Positions 27,944-37,755 of a stretch of DNA of 64,000 nt are shown piece after piece. Origin of the DNA: Shinella zoogloeoides. GTDB taxonomy: Bacteria > Pseudomonadota > Alphaproteobacteria > Rhizobiales > Rhizobiaceae. The position numbers were made by a program, and so were the translations under genes. The stretch lies in the NCBI RefSeq assembly GCF_022682305.1, contig NZ_CP093528.1, positions 248,001-312,000 on the forward strand, written 5' to 3'. The notes under the pieces are model-generated. The model saw only the letters and a program-made list of their open reading frames with translations. It did not search any database and had not been told where the DNA came from. Within the stretch, counting starts at the first letter, position 1. Every line of letters begins with the position of its first letter.

Positions 27944-29818
27944 ATGAGCGACGTAACCTCAAATCCGTCCAGCGAAAAACCGGCCGCCTATCGCGTTCTT
28001 GCGCGAAAATACCGGCCGAAGGACTTCTCCGACCTGATGGTCGGCCAGGAGCCGATGGTCCGAACGCTGACCAATGCGTTCGAGACCGGCCGCATCGCCC
28101 AGGCCTATATGCTGACCGGCGTGCGCGGCGTCGGCAAGACGACGACCGCCCGCATCCTCGCCCGCGCGCTGAACTACAAGACACCGGAGATCGACCGACC
28201 GACCATCGACCTTCGCGTGCCCGGCGAACATTGCCAGGCCATCATGGAAGGTCGGCATGTCGATGTCATCGAGATGGACGCTGCCTCCCATACCGGCATC
28301 GACGACATCAGAGAGATCATCGAGCAGGTGCGCTACCGCCCGGTTTCGGCGCGTTATAAAGTCTACATCATCGACGAAGTGCACATGCTCTCCACGCAGG
28401 CCTTCAACGGCCTCTTGAAGACGTTGGAAGAGCCGCCGGAGCACGTGAAGTTCATCTTCGCGACGACGGAAATCCGTAAAGTCCCGATCACCGTCCTGTC
28501 GCGCTGCCAGCGCTTCGACCTGCGCCGCATCGGCGCGTCGGACCTCGTCGGCCTCTTCACCACCATCCTCGGCAAGGAAGGCGTCGAGTTCGAGCCGGAT
28601 GCGCTCGCCATGGTCGCTCGCGCGGCCGAAGGCTCGGCGCGTGACGGCCTGTCGCTGCTCGACCAGGCGATCGCCCATGGCGCGGGCCGCGTCGAGGTCG
28701 ATGCCGTGCGCTCCATGCTCGGCCTTGCCGACCGCGCCCGCATCGTCGATCTCTTCGAGCATATCGTGAAGGGCGATGCGGCGGCGGCGCTTGCCGAATT
28801 CGGCGCGCAATACGAGGCCGGCGCAAGCCCCTCCGTCGTGCTGACCGATCTTGCTGATTTCACCCATCTCGTCACCCGCATGAAATACGTGCCCGACGCT
28901 GCCGGCGACCAGTCGCTGAGCGAGATCGAGCGCACGCGCGGCGTCGAATTCGCCAATTCCATCGCGGTCACCGCGCTTTCGCGCATGTGGCAGATGCTGC
29001 TGAAGGGCATTCCGGAAACCGAAGCCTCCAGTCGCCCGGCGGGCGCCGCCGAGATGGTCATCATCCGCCTCGCCCATGCCGCCAACCTTCCCTCGCCGGA
29101 AGAGGCCGCGCGCCGCCTTGCCGAGCTTTCGAGCGGCGAGGGTGGCGGCAATGGCGGGCGTGCGCCGCAATCCGGCGGCTATTCGGGCCAGCCCTCGGCT
29201 CAGGCATCCGTCGCCGCCGTCGCGCGCCAGCCCGATGCGCCGGTGCGTGCCCAGTCGAACGGCGCGACCATGCTGCGTGCGGTGCCGCAGGCCGATCCCG
29301 CGCCCCAGCCCGTCGGCCGCACCGAGGCCGCACCTGCCGAACAGCCGGCGGCTACGCCGAAAGTGCCGGTCAAGTCGATCTCCGACATCGCCGACCTCTG
29401 CACGAAGAACCGTGACATCCGCTTGCGCGCGCTCGTGCGCGCCTTTGTCCGCCCGGTGAGCGTGGAGGCTGGCAAGCTGGAAATCGGCCTTGCCAACGAT
29501 GCCCCCAAGTCGCTTATCGCCGACCTCCAGAACCGGCTTCTGGAATGGACCGGCATCCGCTGGCTGGTGATCCTCTCGCGGGAAGCCGGCGGGCCGACCC
29601 TGTCGGAAGCCGAAACCATGGCGCAGGAAGCGCGCGTCGCCGATGCGCGCCAGGATCCTGATGTTGCTGCTATCCTGCAGCGTTTCCCCGGCGCCAAGAT
29701 CACCGACGTGCGCATCAAGGTGCAGGAAACGGAAGACGAGGCCGAGACCGTCGAGGTTGCGGCCGCCGCTGAATCCGCCGAGGGCGACATCCTGCCCGGC
29801 GACGACATCGAACACTGA
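27944..29818 (+). CDS. dnaX: DNA polymerase III subunits gamma/tau
   Basis: A 624-residue clamp-loader ATPase. It has Walker A GVRGVGKTTTARIL near residue 60, Walker B VYIIDEVHML and the SRC arginine-finger motif in TVLSRCQRFDL. An Ala/Pro/Gln-rich linker (about 395-475) precedes a C-terminal tau-like domain contacting the polymerase. E. coli DnaX binds zinc with four cysteines after the Walker A; here only one (GEHCQAI) remains, so the zinc module is lost or metal-free. No slippery heptamer was recognised. Starts 60 bp after ffs; ebfC and recR are near neighbours. Confidence 0.95.
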   Translation: MSDVTSNPSSEKPAAYRVLARKYRPKDFSDLMVGQEPMVRTLTNAFETGRIAQAYMLTGVRGVGKTTTARILARALNYKTPEIDRPTIDLRVPGEHCQAIMEGRHVDVIEMDAASHTGIDDIREIIEQVRYRPVSARYKVYIIDEVHMLSTQAFNGLLKTLEEPPEHVKFIFATTEIRKVPITVLSRCQRFDLRRIGASDLVGLFTTILGKEGVEFEPDALAMVARAAEGSARDGLSLLDQAIAHGAGRVEVDAVRSMLGLADRARIVDLFEHIVKGDAAAALAEFGAQYEAGASPSVVLTDLADFTHLVTRMKYVPDAAGDQSLSEIERTRGVEFANSIAVTALSRMWQMLLKGIPETEASSRPAGAAEMVIIRLAHAANLPSPEEAARRLAELSSGEGGGNGGRAPQSGGYSGQPSAQASVAAVARQPDAPVRAQSNGATMLRAVPQADPAPQPVGRTEAAPAEQPAATPKVPVKSISDIADLCTKNRDIRLRALVRAFVRPVSVEAGKLEIGLANDAPKSLIADLQNRLLEWTGIRWLVILSREAGGPTLSEAETMAQEARVADARQDPDVAAILQRFPGAKITDVRIKVQETEDEAETVEVAAAAESAEGDILPGDDIEH

Positions 29819-29844
29819 CGTAACAGGACGAAGAGGAGAGACCG

Positions 29845-30168
29845 ATGCGCGACATCATGGGCATGATGGGCAAGGTCAAGGAAATGCAGGCCAAGATGGA
29901 GAAGATGCAGGAGGAGATCGCTGCGCTCGAAGTGAGCGGCACCTCCGGCGGCGGCCTCGTCTCCGTCACGCTCGACGGCAAGGGTAACCTCAAGGGCCTG
30001 AAGATCGATCCCTCGCTCTTCAAGGAAGACGATGTCGAAATCCTCGAGGACCTGATCGTCGCAGCCCACAAGGATGCCAAGGACAAGGCCGAGGCCGAGA
30101 CCGCCGAAAAGACCAAGGCGCTGACCGCCGGCCTGCCGATCCCGCCCGGCTTCAAACTGCCGTTCTGA
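29845..30168 (+). CDS. YbaB/EbfC family nucleoid-associated protein
   Basis: A 107-residue protein starting [20 protein letters not shown], the long N-terminal helix of the family. [20 protein letters not shown] forms the beta core, and the C-terminal part ends [12 protein letters not shown]. Homologues dimerise and bind DNA. dnaX-ybaB-recR order is common in bacteria. AAGAGGAGAG lies before the ATG. Confidence 0.93.
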   Translation: MRDIMGMMGKVKEMQAKMEKMQEEIAALEVSGTSGGGLVSVTLDGKGNLKGLKIDPSLFKEDDVEILEDLIVAAHKDAKDKAEAETAEKTKALTAGLPIPPGFKLPF

Positions 30169-30203
30169 TCCTGTAGGGTCGTGGCTCCCGAGGAGGAATT
30201 CCC

Positions 30204-30815
30204 ATGAGCCTGACGACCCTGCTGATCTTTGCCGGTGCGCTGATGATGGCGGCCGGCTCTCCCGGCCCGAGCATCGCCGCTCTGGTCGCCCGCGTCCTGT
30301 CCCGCGGGCCGAAGGATGTGCTGCCCTTCCTCGCCGCCATGTGGATCGGCGAGGGTGTCTGGCTCACCTGCGCCGTGCTCGGCCTTGCCGCCATCGCGGA
30401 AACCTTCCACGCCGCCTTCGTCGCCATTAAGTGGCTCGGCGTTGCCTATCTGCTCTATCTCGCCTGGAAGATGTGGTTCGCCCCTACCGATACGGGCGAC
30501 GAGGCATTGCCCGAGGCGCGCTCCGGCCTGAAGCTGTTCTTCGCCGGGCTGACCGTGACGCTCGGCAATCCCAAGATCATGATGTTCTACGTCGCGCTGC
30601 TGCCGGCGATCATCGATCTCGGCGCCGTCACGCTGGTCGGCTGGGCGGAACTGGTGGCGACCATGTTCGTCGTTCTCGTCGCGATCGATCTTGCCTGGGT
30701 GTTCCTCGCCTCGCGCGCCCGGCTCTTCCTGAAAAGCCCGCGCGCCGTGCGCATCGCCAACCGGCTCAGTGCCGGCACGATGGCCGGCGCGGCTGCGGCG
30801 ATTGCCGCCCGCTGA
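30204..30815 (+). CDS. LysE family exporter
   Basis: A 203-residue protein with about six membrane helices. AAGSPGPSIAALVARVLSRG at residues 16-35 carries the family SPGP motif, and LGNPKIMMFYVALLPA is the second conserved block (G-N-P-K). Family members export amino acids or related metabolites; the substrate is unknown. AGGAGGAA precedes the ATG. It is inserted between ebfC and recR, which are often adjacent elsewhere. Its stop abuts that of the MOSC gene across the palindrome TGATCA. Confidence 0.9.
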   Translation: MSLTTLLIFAGALMMAAGSPGPSIAALVARVLSRGPKDVLPFLAAMWIGEGVWLTCAVLGLAAIAETFHAAFVAIKWLGVAYLLYLAWKMWFAPTDTGDEALPEARSGLKLFFAGLTVTLGNPKIMMFYVALLPAIIDLGAVTLVGWAELVATMFVVLVAIDLAWVFLASRARLFLKSPRAVRIANRLSAGTMAGAAAAIAAR

Positions 30816-31430
30816 TCAGCCGGTGAGGGCCGCACGCAGCTTGTCGTTGATGGGCGCGGCGAGGTAGCGGAGGCGATCTTCCTCGGAAAGGTTCCGGCCG
30901 TAGGTGCGCAGCAGCTCCGGCATGGTGACAGGGTCGCCGTCGAAGGGCGTATAGGTCACGGTATCGCCGGTCTGGATGACGCCGTCGCGCAGCACCCGGC
31001 AGTAAAAGCCGGGTCGCCCGGCCTGCATGAAGCGTCTTGCGAAGGCGGGATCGCCCATGCGGGCGGTCAGCGTGTTGCAGGGAATGCGCGTCGAGGTCAC
31101 TTCCAGCAGCACGCTCTCCGTCTCGAAGCGGTCGCCGACGGAAACGTTCCGGCTGTCGACGCCCTCGACGACGAGGTTCTCGCCGAAGGTGCTGGGCGCG
31201 ACGGTGCGGCCGAGTTCCTTCGACCACCAGTCGAGATCGATGGAGCCGAGGCCGTACACGGCCTGTTCCGGCCCGCCGTGATGTTTGCGGTTGCAGATGG
31301 CGTCGCCCAGCAGGCCTTCCCGGTCGACGACCACGGCCGCATCGGTCGGCGTCTTGAAAATGCCGGTCTTGTAGCTTTTGCCGGGAACCGGTCGGGCAAG
31401 GCCCGTGCATACGGCGAGAATTCTGATCAA
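30816..31430 (-). CDS. MOSC domain protein (YiiM-like)
   Basis: A 204-residue MOSC protein. HHGGPEQAVYGLG, FGENLVVEGVD and GDRF, then PCNTLTARMGDP (a possible sulphur-binding cysteine) and the C-terminal helix region, match the YiiM group, which handles molybdenum-cofactor-bound N-hydroxylated substrates. The start is TTG at 31430, supported by GGGAGG six to seven bases upstream on the minus strand; the open frame extends further into recR antisense sequence. Divergent from recR. Confidence 0.85.
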   Translation of the reverse strand: MIRILAVCTGLARPVPGKSYKTGIFKTPTDAAVVVDREGLLGDAICNRKHHGGPEQAVYGLGSIDLDWWSKELGRTVAPSTFGENLVVEGVDSRNVSVGDRFETESVLLEVTSTRIPCNTLTARMGDPAFARRFMQAGRPGFYCRVLRDGVIQTGDTVTYTPFDGDPVTMPELLRTYGRNLSEEDRLRYLAAPINDKLRAALTG

Positions 31431-31487
31431 GCGCTGCCTCCCGAGAGGTGGATTCCGTTTCCCCTGGATATGGGCTAGATAGCGGCA

Positions 31488-32093
31488 ATGGCAAAACGAG
31501 TCACCGGTCCCGAAATCGAAAAACTCATCCAGCTTCTGGCAAAGGTGCCGGGTCTCGGCCCGCGCTCGGCGCGCCGCGCGGCGCTGCACCTCGTCAAGAA
31601 GAAGGACCAGCTTCTCGGCCCCCTCGCCGAGGCGATGGGCGAGGCGCATCGCAAGGTGCGCATCTGCTCGTGTTGCGGCAATGTCGATACCAGCGATCCC
31701 TGCACGGTCTGCACGGATGTGCGGCGCGACCAGACGGTCATCATCGTCGTCGAGGATGTCTCCGACCTCTGGGCGCTGGAACGCGCGGGCGCGATGAACG
31801 CGGCCTATCATGTGCTCGGCGGCACGCTCTCGCCGCTCGATGGTGTCGGGCCTGATGATCTCAACATCCGCGGCCTCGTCGACCGCGTGGCGAAGGGCGG
31901 CGTGCGTGAGCTGATCATCGCGGTCAACGCGACCGTCGAGGGCCAGACCACCGCCCACTACATCACCGACCAGCTTGCCGGCCTCGAGGTGAAGATCACG
32001 CGGCTCGCCCATGGCGTGCCCGTCGGCGGCGAACTGGACTATCTCGACGAAGGCACCCTGACGGCGGCGCTCCGGGCGCGCACGGCGATCTGA
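31488..32093 (+). CDS. recR: Recombination protein RecR
   Basis: A 201-residue protein. An N-terminal helix-hairpin-helix has [22 protein letters not shown]4 zinc finger follows ([16 protein letters not shown], residues about 57-72), then a Toprim domain ([33 protein letters not shown]). RecR loads RecA with RecF/RecO at gaps. It is nine bases from the transglycosylase gene downstream, which probably shares its transcript. Confidence 0.95.
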   Translation: MAKRVTGPEIEKLIQLLAKVPGLGPRSARRAALHLVKKKDQLLGPLAEAMGEAHRKVRICSCCGNVDTSDPCTVCTDVRRDQTVIIVVEDVSDLWALERAGAMNAAYHVLGGTLSPLDGVGPDDLNIRGLVDRVAKGGVRELIIAVNATVEGQTTAHYITDQLAGLEVKITRLAHGVPVGGELDYLDEGTLTAALRARTAI

Positions 32094-32101
32094 GGAGACC
32101 C

Positions 32102-33352
32102 ATGCAGATCATTCGCAACATCCTGAAGGCCTCGGCAGCGCTGCTTGTTCTCGGCCTTGCCGTTCCTGCACAGGCCGCCTCGAAGGCCGAGGTGGAAACC
32201 CTGTTCCGCGCCTGGATCGACAACGATCTCTGGCCGGAGGCACAGAAGACCGGCGTCAGCGAGAAGACGTTTCGCGCGGCGATGCGGGGCGTGAGCCTCA
32301 ACTGGGACCTGCCCGATCTCGTGCCGCCCGGCTCCAAGCCGCAGAAAGAGCAGGCGCAGAGCCAGGCGGAATTCTCCTCGCCGGGCGCCTATTTTTCCGA
32401 AAAGCGTCTTCAGGGGCTGGCCGGCAAGGGCGGCAGCCTTGCGAAGACCCATGCGGGAACGCTGCGCAAGATCGAGCAGCGCTTCGGCGTGCCGGGCGAG
32501 ATCGTCGTCGCCATCTGGGGCCGCGAGTCGGGCTTCGGCAGCGCGAAGATCCCCTATTCGGCGGTGGAGGTGCTCGCCACCAAGGCCTTCATGTCGACGC
32601 GCAAGGACATGTTCCGCAACGAGCTGATCGCCGCGCTGCACATCGTCGACGGCGGCGACCGGACCGTGGAGCAACTGAAGGGCTCGTGGGCCGGCGCGCT
32701 CGGCCAGCCGCAGTTCATGCCGACCAGCTACCTGCAATATGCCGTCGATTTCGACGGCGACGGCGTGCGCGATATCTGGAATTCGGTGCCGGACAGCCTT
32801 GCTTCCATCGCCAACTACCTCGCGCAGAAGGGCTGGCAGGCGGGCCGCGGCTGGGGTTACGAGGTGACGATCCCTGATGGCGTTTCCTGCGCGCAGGAAG
32901 GGCCGGACCTTGCCAAGCCGATCTCTGCCTGGGCGTCGAGCGGCATCACGCGCATTTCCGGCAAGGCTTTTTCCGCCGGCGAGGGCAAGGCCTCGGGCAT
33001 GATGCTGGTGCCCGCCGGCACGCACGGGCCGGAATTCATCGTCACGCCGAATTTCTACGTGATCAAGGAATACAACAATTCCGATCTCTATGCTCTTTAT
33101 ATCGGCAATCTCGCCGACCGCATCGCCTATGGCAGCGGTCCGTTCCGGGGCGCGTGGGGCGATGTCGGCAAGATGCTGCGTTCCGATGTGCTCGCCATGC
33201 AGAAGGCGCTCGTCGCCAAGGGCTACGATGTCGGCAAGGTGGATGGCCTGCCGGGCTACAAGACCCGCCGCTCCCTCGGCGACTGGCAGGCGAAGAGCGG
33301 CCTTGCGCCGACCTGCTATCCCGATGCCTCGCTGAAGACGAAACTCCGCTAG
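32102..33352 (+). CDS. Lytic murein transglycosylase (MltB family)
   Basis: A 416-residue periplasmic enzyme. A signal peptide (MQIIRNILKASAALLVLGLA to AQAAS) is followed by the SLT_2/MltB catalytic domain. The catalytic glutamate is in WGRESGFGS near residue 143; GALGQPQFMPTSYLQYAVDF follows. A C-terminal peptidoglycan-binding domain (LRSDVLAMQKALVAKGYDVG, about residues 355-405) completes it. There is no lipobox, so it is soluble. It cleaves glycan strands to anhydro-muropeptides. Confidence 0.93.
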   Translation: MQIIRNILKASAALLVLGLAVPAQAASKAEVETLFRAWIDNDLWPEAQKTGVSEKTFRAAMRGVSLNWDLPDLVPPGSKPQKEQAQSQAEFSSPGAYFSEKRLQGLAGKGGSLAKTHAGTLRKIEQRFGVPGEIVVAIWGRESGFGSAKIPYSAVEVLATKAFMSTRKDMFRNELIAALHIVDGGDRTVEQLKGSWAGALGQPQFMPTSYLQYAVDFDGDGVRDIWNSVPDSLASIANYLAQKGWQAGRGWGYEVTIPDGVSCAQEGPDLAKPISAWASSGITRISGKAFSAGEGKASGMMLVPAGTHGPEFIVTPNFYVIKEYNNSDLYALYIGNLADRIAYGSGPFRGAWGDVGKMLRSDVLAMQKALVAKGYDVGKVDGLPGYKTRRSLGDWQAKSGLAPTCYPDASLKTKLR

Positions 33353-33398
33353 AGCATTTCCAGCCGAAGCGGTCCCGCTTCGGCGTCGGATAATGCTC
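33352..33398. repeat. Palindromic repeat / possible terminator
   Basis: GCCGAAGCGG (33363-33372) and CCGCTTCGGC (33375-33384) form a perfect 10-bp stem, enclosed by GAGCAT and ATGCTC. The same hairpin recurs between genes in rhizobial chromosomes, as I recall. It follows the transglycosylase stop directly. No U-tract follows. Confidence 0.6.
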
Positions 33399-33420
33399 CT
33401 AGGGACGCCCGCGAAACTGG

Positions 33421-35049
33421 CTAGTGGATTTCCACCTGCCGCTTGAAGCGCTCGTATTCATGCGGAACGATCGTCTGGCGTTCGATCATGCGGTGAACGC
33501 GGGGCGCTTCCGCGCCGCGATGGAGCTGGCGCAGCTTCTCGCCGTTGGCGGCGTCGGCATGGGTGCGGCGCTGGTTGTGACGCACATATTCAACCCAGGT
33601 CGGCACATGGTAGGTCTCGGTCCAGACGGTCGGGTTTTCCAGGTCCCGCATCAGCGCCCATTGGCCCGCGCCGTCGCGGATGCGGATGCGCCGCCGCTCG
33701 GTCATCGTCTCCAGGAAATCGGGAATGTCGTCTTCGGCGATCTCATAATCGATGAGGACGACGATAGGGCCGCTGCGGGGTTTAAGGTCGAGCGGCAGGT
33801 CCGGTTCGCTGAAGCGGCCCAGCGGATCGACATTGAGGCTCTCGAGTTCCGGCAGTCCGAAGCGCAGGCCGAGCGCCGCGCCGGCGAGCATCGCGACGGC
33901 GGAGGCAAGCAGGGCCGCTTCAGCGCCGTGCGTATCCGCCGTCGTGCCCCAGATCCAGCTTCCGGCGGCGATGCCGCCGAAGGTGGTGGTCTGGTAGAGT
34001 GAGAGTGCGCGGGCGACGACCCAGCGCGGCGTTGAAAGCTGCACCGTCGTGTTGAAGAGCGACAGAGCCATCACCCAGGAGGCGCCGGCGATCAGCAGCA
34101 CCGCGCCGGTGAAGATTGCGGAGGCGCTGACGGCGCAGACGCTTGCGCTCACGGCAAAGCCGGCGAAGGAGAAGCGGGCGATGGTCTCGCTGGTGAATTT
34201 CTCGCGCACCCGCTCGTTCATCAGCGCGCCGCCGATGGCGCCGAGGCCGAAGCAGCCGAGCAGGATGCCGTAGGTCAGCGGCCCGCCCTTGATGAGGTCG
34301 CGCGCGATCAGCGGCAGGAGCGAGAGGATGGAGCTGGTGGTAAGGCCGAAGGCGAAGCCGCGCAGCAGCACCTTGCCGATATTCGGCGACATGGAGACGT
34401 AGCGCAGGCCCGCCGAGATGGCGCGGGCGAAATCCTCGCGCGGCAGGGCGTTCGGCGAAACGGCCGGCTTCCAGCGGAAGAGGGCGTAGAGCAGGGCGAA
34501 ATAGCTGAGCGCATTGGCAGCAAAGGCCGCTGCCGCGCCGGCCGCCGCGACGATGGCGCCGCCGATGGCCGGGCCGACCGAGCGGGTGAGATTGAAGCCC
34601 ATGCTGTTAAGCGAGACGGCGGCGGGCAGGTCCTCGCGCGGCACCATGTCGCCAACGGAAGCCTGCCAGGCGGGGTTGTTGAGCGCCGTGCCGCAGCCGA
34701 GCAGGAAGGTGAAGGTCAGCAGCAGCCAGGGCGTGATGACGCCGTACCACGTACAGAGCGTGAGGCCGACGGCGACCGCCAGCATGAAACACTGGGCCGT
34801 CAGCATCAGCCTGCGCCGGTCGAAATTGTCGGCGAGCGCCCCGGCGGCGACGGAAAACAGCATGATCGGCAGCGAGGTGGAGGCCTGGACCAGCGCCACC
34901 ATGTTGGCGGAAGGGGAGATGGACGCCATCATCCACGCCGCGCCGACGGACTGGATCAGCCCGCCGAAATTGGAAATCAGGCTTGCCGCCCAGATCACCC
35001 GAAAGGTTTGGTTTCGGAAAGGAGCGAGGGTGGATTTCCGGTCCGGCAC
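33421..35049 (-). CDS. MFS exporter with C-terminal soluble domain (MFS_3 type)
   Basis: A 542-residue transporter from the GTG at 35049. Twelve helices fill residues ~15-405, starting NQTFRVIWAASLISNFGGLI. A soluble C-terminal ~120-residue domain (GPIVVLIDYEIAEDDIPDFL ... RQTIVPHEYERFKRQV) resembles an antibiotic-biosynthesis-monooxygenase-like fold. This arrangement is that of the MFS_3 (enterobactin-exporter-like) family; substrate unknown. The start is uncertain: no good ribosome binding site was seen for the GTG, and TTG at 35112 in the same frame is the alternative. Divergent from the rimP leader. Confidence 0.85.
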   Translation of the reverse strand: MPDRKSTLAPFRNQTFRVIWAASLISNFGGLIQSVGAAWMMASISPSANMVALVQASTSLPIMLFSVAAGALADNFDRRRLMLTAQCFMLAVAVGLTLCTWYGVITPWLLLTFTFLLGCGTALNNPAWQASVGDMVPREDLPAAVSLNSMGFNLTRSVGPAIGGAIVAAAGAAAAFAANALSYFALLYALFRWKPAVSPNALPREDFARAISAGLRYVSMSPNIGKVLLRGFAFGLTTSSILSLLPLIARDLIKGGPLTYGILLGCFGLGAIGGALMNERVREKFTSETIARFSFAGFAVSASVCAVSASAIFTGAVLLIAGASWVMALSLFNTTVQLSTPRWVVARALSLYQTTTFGGIAAGSWIWGTTADTHGAEAALLASAVAMLAGAALGLRFGLPELESLNVDPLGRFSEPDLPLDLKPRSGPIVVLIDYEIAEDDIPDFLETMTERRRIRIRDGAGQWALMRDLENPTVWTETYHVPTWVEYVRHNQRRTHADAANGEKLRQLHRGAEAPRVHRMIERQTIVPHEYERFKRQVEIH

Positions 35050-35199
35050 GTTGGGGCACTCATTCTCGACGCAGCGTTGGTGACAATCTAGTCCAAAGGA
35101 CGAAAGCGGCAACCCGGTGGCGGCGACGAGGGATTAATTTGGCCGCCCACAGGCGCGCCTTGCTGCCGAACTTGCAATTCCGGCGAACCCGGTCTATAT

Positions 35200-35262
35200 C
35201 AGCCTCAAATTCTTGATCGTCAGATGAAGAGTGGGTCCGCGAGGACCCGCTCTTTTTTATTG
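35200..35262 (+). promoter_or_regulatory. rimP leader with intrinsic terminator (putative attenuator)
   Basis: GAGTGGGTCC (35229-35238), loop GCGA, GGACCCGCTC (35243-35252), then six T residues make a strong terminator 50 bp before the rimP ATG and in the same direction, with no gene in front for it to end. A rimP leader family of this design is described from alphaproteobacteria. The 5' boundary here is a guess. Confidence 0.75.
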
Positions 35263-35307
35263 CCCCGATCAAGCGCATGATAACGACACTCCCGGGGAGG
35301 GCATGTC

Positions 35308-35922
35308 ATGACCGACACGACCCAGACACAAATTGCCGTCGAGCCGCGGCTGATCGTCGAGACCGGCCTCGACCGCCGCGTAGCCGACATCATCGAGCCG
35401 ACCATCGAGCAGATCGGCTACCAGCTCGTGCGCGTGCGCCTTTCGGCGCAGAACGGCGCGACCCTGCAGATCATGTGCGAGCGCCCGGACGGCACCATGA
35501 CCGTCGAGGATTGCGAGCAGGTCTCCATGGCCGTCTCGCCGGTGCTCGACGTTGAGGATCCGATCGACAAGGCGTATCATCTCGAAGTGTCGTCGCCCGG
35601 CATCGACCGGCCGATGGTGCGCAAGTCGGACTTCACGCGCTGGCTCGGCCATCTGCTGAAGTGCGAGACGTCGGTCCTCGTCGAAAGCCGCAAGCGCTTC
35701 CGCGGTAAGATCGTTGCCGCCGACGAGAACGGTTTCACGCTGGAACGCGACCAGCCCGCCGCCGGTGAGGAGCCGACGGTCGTCATTCCCTTCACGGCGC
35801 TCGCCGAGGGCCGGCTGATCCTGACGGACGAGCTGATCCGCGACGCGCTGGCCGCCGACAAGAAGGCGAAGGCCGCGCAGGCCGCCAACCAGAACGACGA
35901 AGACGGCGACGACGAAGAATAA
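35308..35922 (+). CDS. rimP: Ribosome maturation factor RimP
   Basis: A 204-residue protein. Its N-terminal domain has [18 protein letters not shown] and [20 protein letters not shown] followed by DRP, the family hallmark. The C-terminal SH3-like domain is followed by an acidic, low-complexity tail ([11 protein letters not shown]). RimP helps mature the 30S subunit. First gene of the rimP-nusA-ylxR-infB-rbfA-truB-rpsO-pnp block; preceded by a leader terminator. Confidence 0.95.
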   Translation: MTDTTQTQIAVEPRLIVETGLDRRVADIIEPTIEQIGYQLVRVRLSAQNGATLQIMCERPDGTMTVEDCEQVSMAVSPVLDVEDPIDKAYHLEVSSPGIDRPMVRKSDFTRWLGHLLKCETSVLVESRKRFRGKIVAADENGFTLERDQPAAGEEPTVVIPFTALAEGRLILTDELIRDALAADKKAKAAQAANQNDEDGDDEE

Positions 35923-36037
35923 GTTGTGAGTGCGCTCCGCCCGTTGCGGTGGAGCGGAGAGGACGGAACCGGAGCGGCGAGCCGCTCCAGATATTGCCGG
36001 CGGCGATGCCCCGGCCTGAGACCATGGAGACCTGAAA

Positions 36038-37636
36038 ATGGCAGTCAGTGCGAACCGGCTTGAGCTTCTGCAGATCGCGGATGCCGTGGCCCGCGAAAAG
36101 GTCATCGACCGCGAGATCGTGCTTGCCGCGATGGCCGACGCCATCCAGAAGGCGGCCCGCTCGCGTTACGGCACGGAATCGAACATCCGCGCCGACATCA
36201 ATTCCAAGACCGGCGAAATCCGCCTCCAGCGTCTGCTTGAGGTCGTCGAGCACGCCGAGGACTATTCCACCCAGATCCCGCTGGAACTGGCGCGCGACCG
36301 CAACCCGGACGCCAAGCTCGGCGACTTCATCGCCGACCCGCTGCCGCCGATGGATTTCGGCCGCATCGCCGCCCAGTCGGCCAAGCAGGTCATCGTGCAG
36401 AAGGTGCGCGAAGCCGAGCGTGACCGCCAGTACGACGAATACAAGGATCGCATCGGCGAGATCGTCAACGGCACGGTCAAGCGCGTCGAATACGGCAACG
36501 TTATCGTCGACCTCGGCCGTGGCGAAGGCATCATCCGCCGCGACGAGATGATCCCGCGCGAGAATATGCGCTACGGCGACCGCGTCCGCGCCTTCGTCTA
36601 CGACGTGCGCCGCGAGCAGCGCGGTCCGCAGATCTTCCTGTCGCGTACCCATCCGCAGTTCATGGTGAAGCTCTTCACCATGGAAGTGCCGGAAATCTAC
36701 GACGGCATCATCCAGATCAAGTCGGTCGCCCGCGATCCCGGCTCGCGTGCAAAGATCGCCGTTATCTCCAATGATAGCTCGATCGATCCGGTCGGCGCCT
36801 GCGTCGGTATGCGCGGTTCGCGCGTCCAGGCCGTCGTCGGCGAGCTTCAGGGCGAGAAGATCGATATCATTCCGTGGTCGCAGGACCCGGCTTCCTTCAT
36901 CGTCAACGCCCTGCAGCCGGCAGAAGTCGCCAAGGTCGTTCTGGATGAGGATGCAGAGCGCATCGAAGTCGTCGTTCCGGATGAGCAGCTCTCGCTCGCC
37001 ATCGGCCGCCGCGGCCAGAACGTGCGCCTCGCCTCGCAGCTTACCGGCTGGGATATCGATATCCTGACGGAAGCCGAAGAGTCCGAGCGCCGCCAGAAGG
37101 AATTCAACGAGCGCACCAACCTCTTCATGGAATCGCTCGACGTCGACGAGATGGTCGGTCAGGTTCTGGCTTCGGAAGGCTTTGCCGCCGTTGAAGAGCT
37201 TGCCTATGTCGATCTCGACGAAATCGCCTCCATCGACGGTTTCGACGAAGACACGGCCCAGGAAATCCAGACCCGCGCCCGCGAATATCTCGAGCGCATC
37301 GAGGCCGAGATGGACGCAAAGCGCAAGGAACTGGGCGTTTCCGACGACCTGCGCCAGATCGACGGCATGACGGCTCAGATGCTCGTCGCGCTCGGCGAAG
37401 ACGGCATCAAGACGATGGAAGACTTCGCAGGCTGCGCCGCCGACGACCTCGTCGGCTGGTCGGAGCGCAAGGACGGCGAGACGAAGAAGTTCGAGGGCCT
37501 GTTCTCGAAGTTCGAGGTTTCCCGCGCCGAGGCCGAAGCCATGGTCGTGCAGGCCCGTCTTGCGGCCGGCTGGATCACGGAAGAGGACCTTGCCGTTGAA
37601 GAACCGGCCGTCGAGGGCGGTGAAGAGGACGCCTGA
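36038..37636 (+). CDS. nusA: Transcription elongation factor NusA
   Basis: A 532-residue protein. The N-terminal RNA-polymerase-binding domain is followed by S1 ([20 protein letters not shown], near 140-160), KH1 ([19 protein letters not shown]) and KH2 ([20 protein letters not shown]) domains, then two C-terminal helix-hairpin-helix acidic repeats (from ~370) and a long acidic end. It controls pausing, termination and antitermination. It lies 115 bp after rimP and is co-directional with it. Confidence 0.96.
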   Translation: MAVSANRLELLQIADAVAREKVIDREIVLAAMADAIQKAARSRYGTESNIRADINSKTGEIRLQRLLEVVEHAEDYSTQIPLELARDRNPDAKLGDFIADPLPPMDFGRIAAQSAKQVIVQKVREAERDRQYDEYKDRIGEIVNGTVKRVEYGNVIVDLGRGEGIIRRDEMIPRENMRYGDRVRAFVYDVRREQRGPQIFLSRTHPQFMVKLFTMEVPEIYDGIIQIKSVARDPGSRAKIAVISNDSSIDPVGACVGMRGSRVQAVVGELQGEKIDIIPWSQDPASFIVNALQPAEVAKVVLDEDAERIEVVVPDEQLSLAIGRRGQNVRLASQLTGWDIDILTEAEESERRQKEFNERTNLFMESLDVDEMVGQVLASEGFAAVEELAYVDLDEIASIDGFDEDTAQEIQTRAREYLERIEAEMDAKRKELGVSDDLRQIDGMTAQMLVALGEDGIKTMEDFAGCAADDLVGWSERKDGETKKFEGLFSKFEVSRAEAEAMVVQARLAAGWITEEDLAVEEPAVEGGEEDA

Positions 37637-37755
37637 TCGGGCGTTCTTCAACAAGGAATAGCAGCCGGGGCGCTTTCACAGCGAAGGCGCTTCGGAGTTT
37701 GACATGCCGTCGGCCTTTTGTGCTGCGGTTTGCGTCGGCAACAACGGAAACCTAT

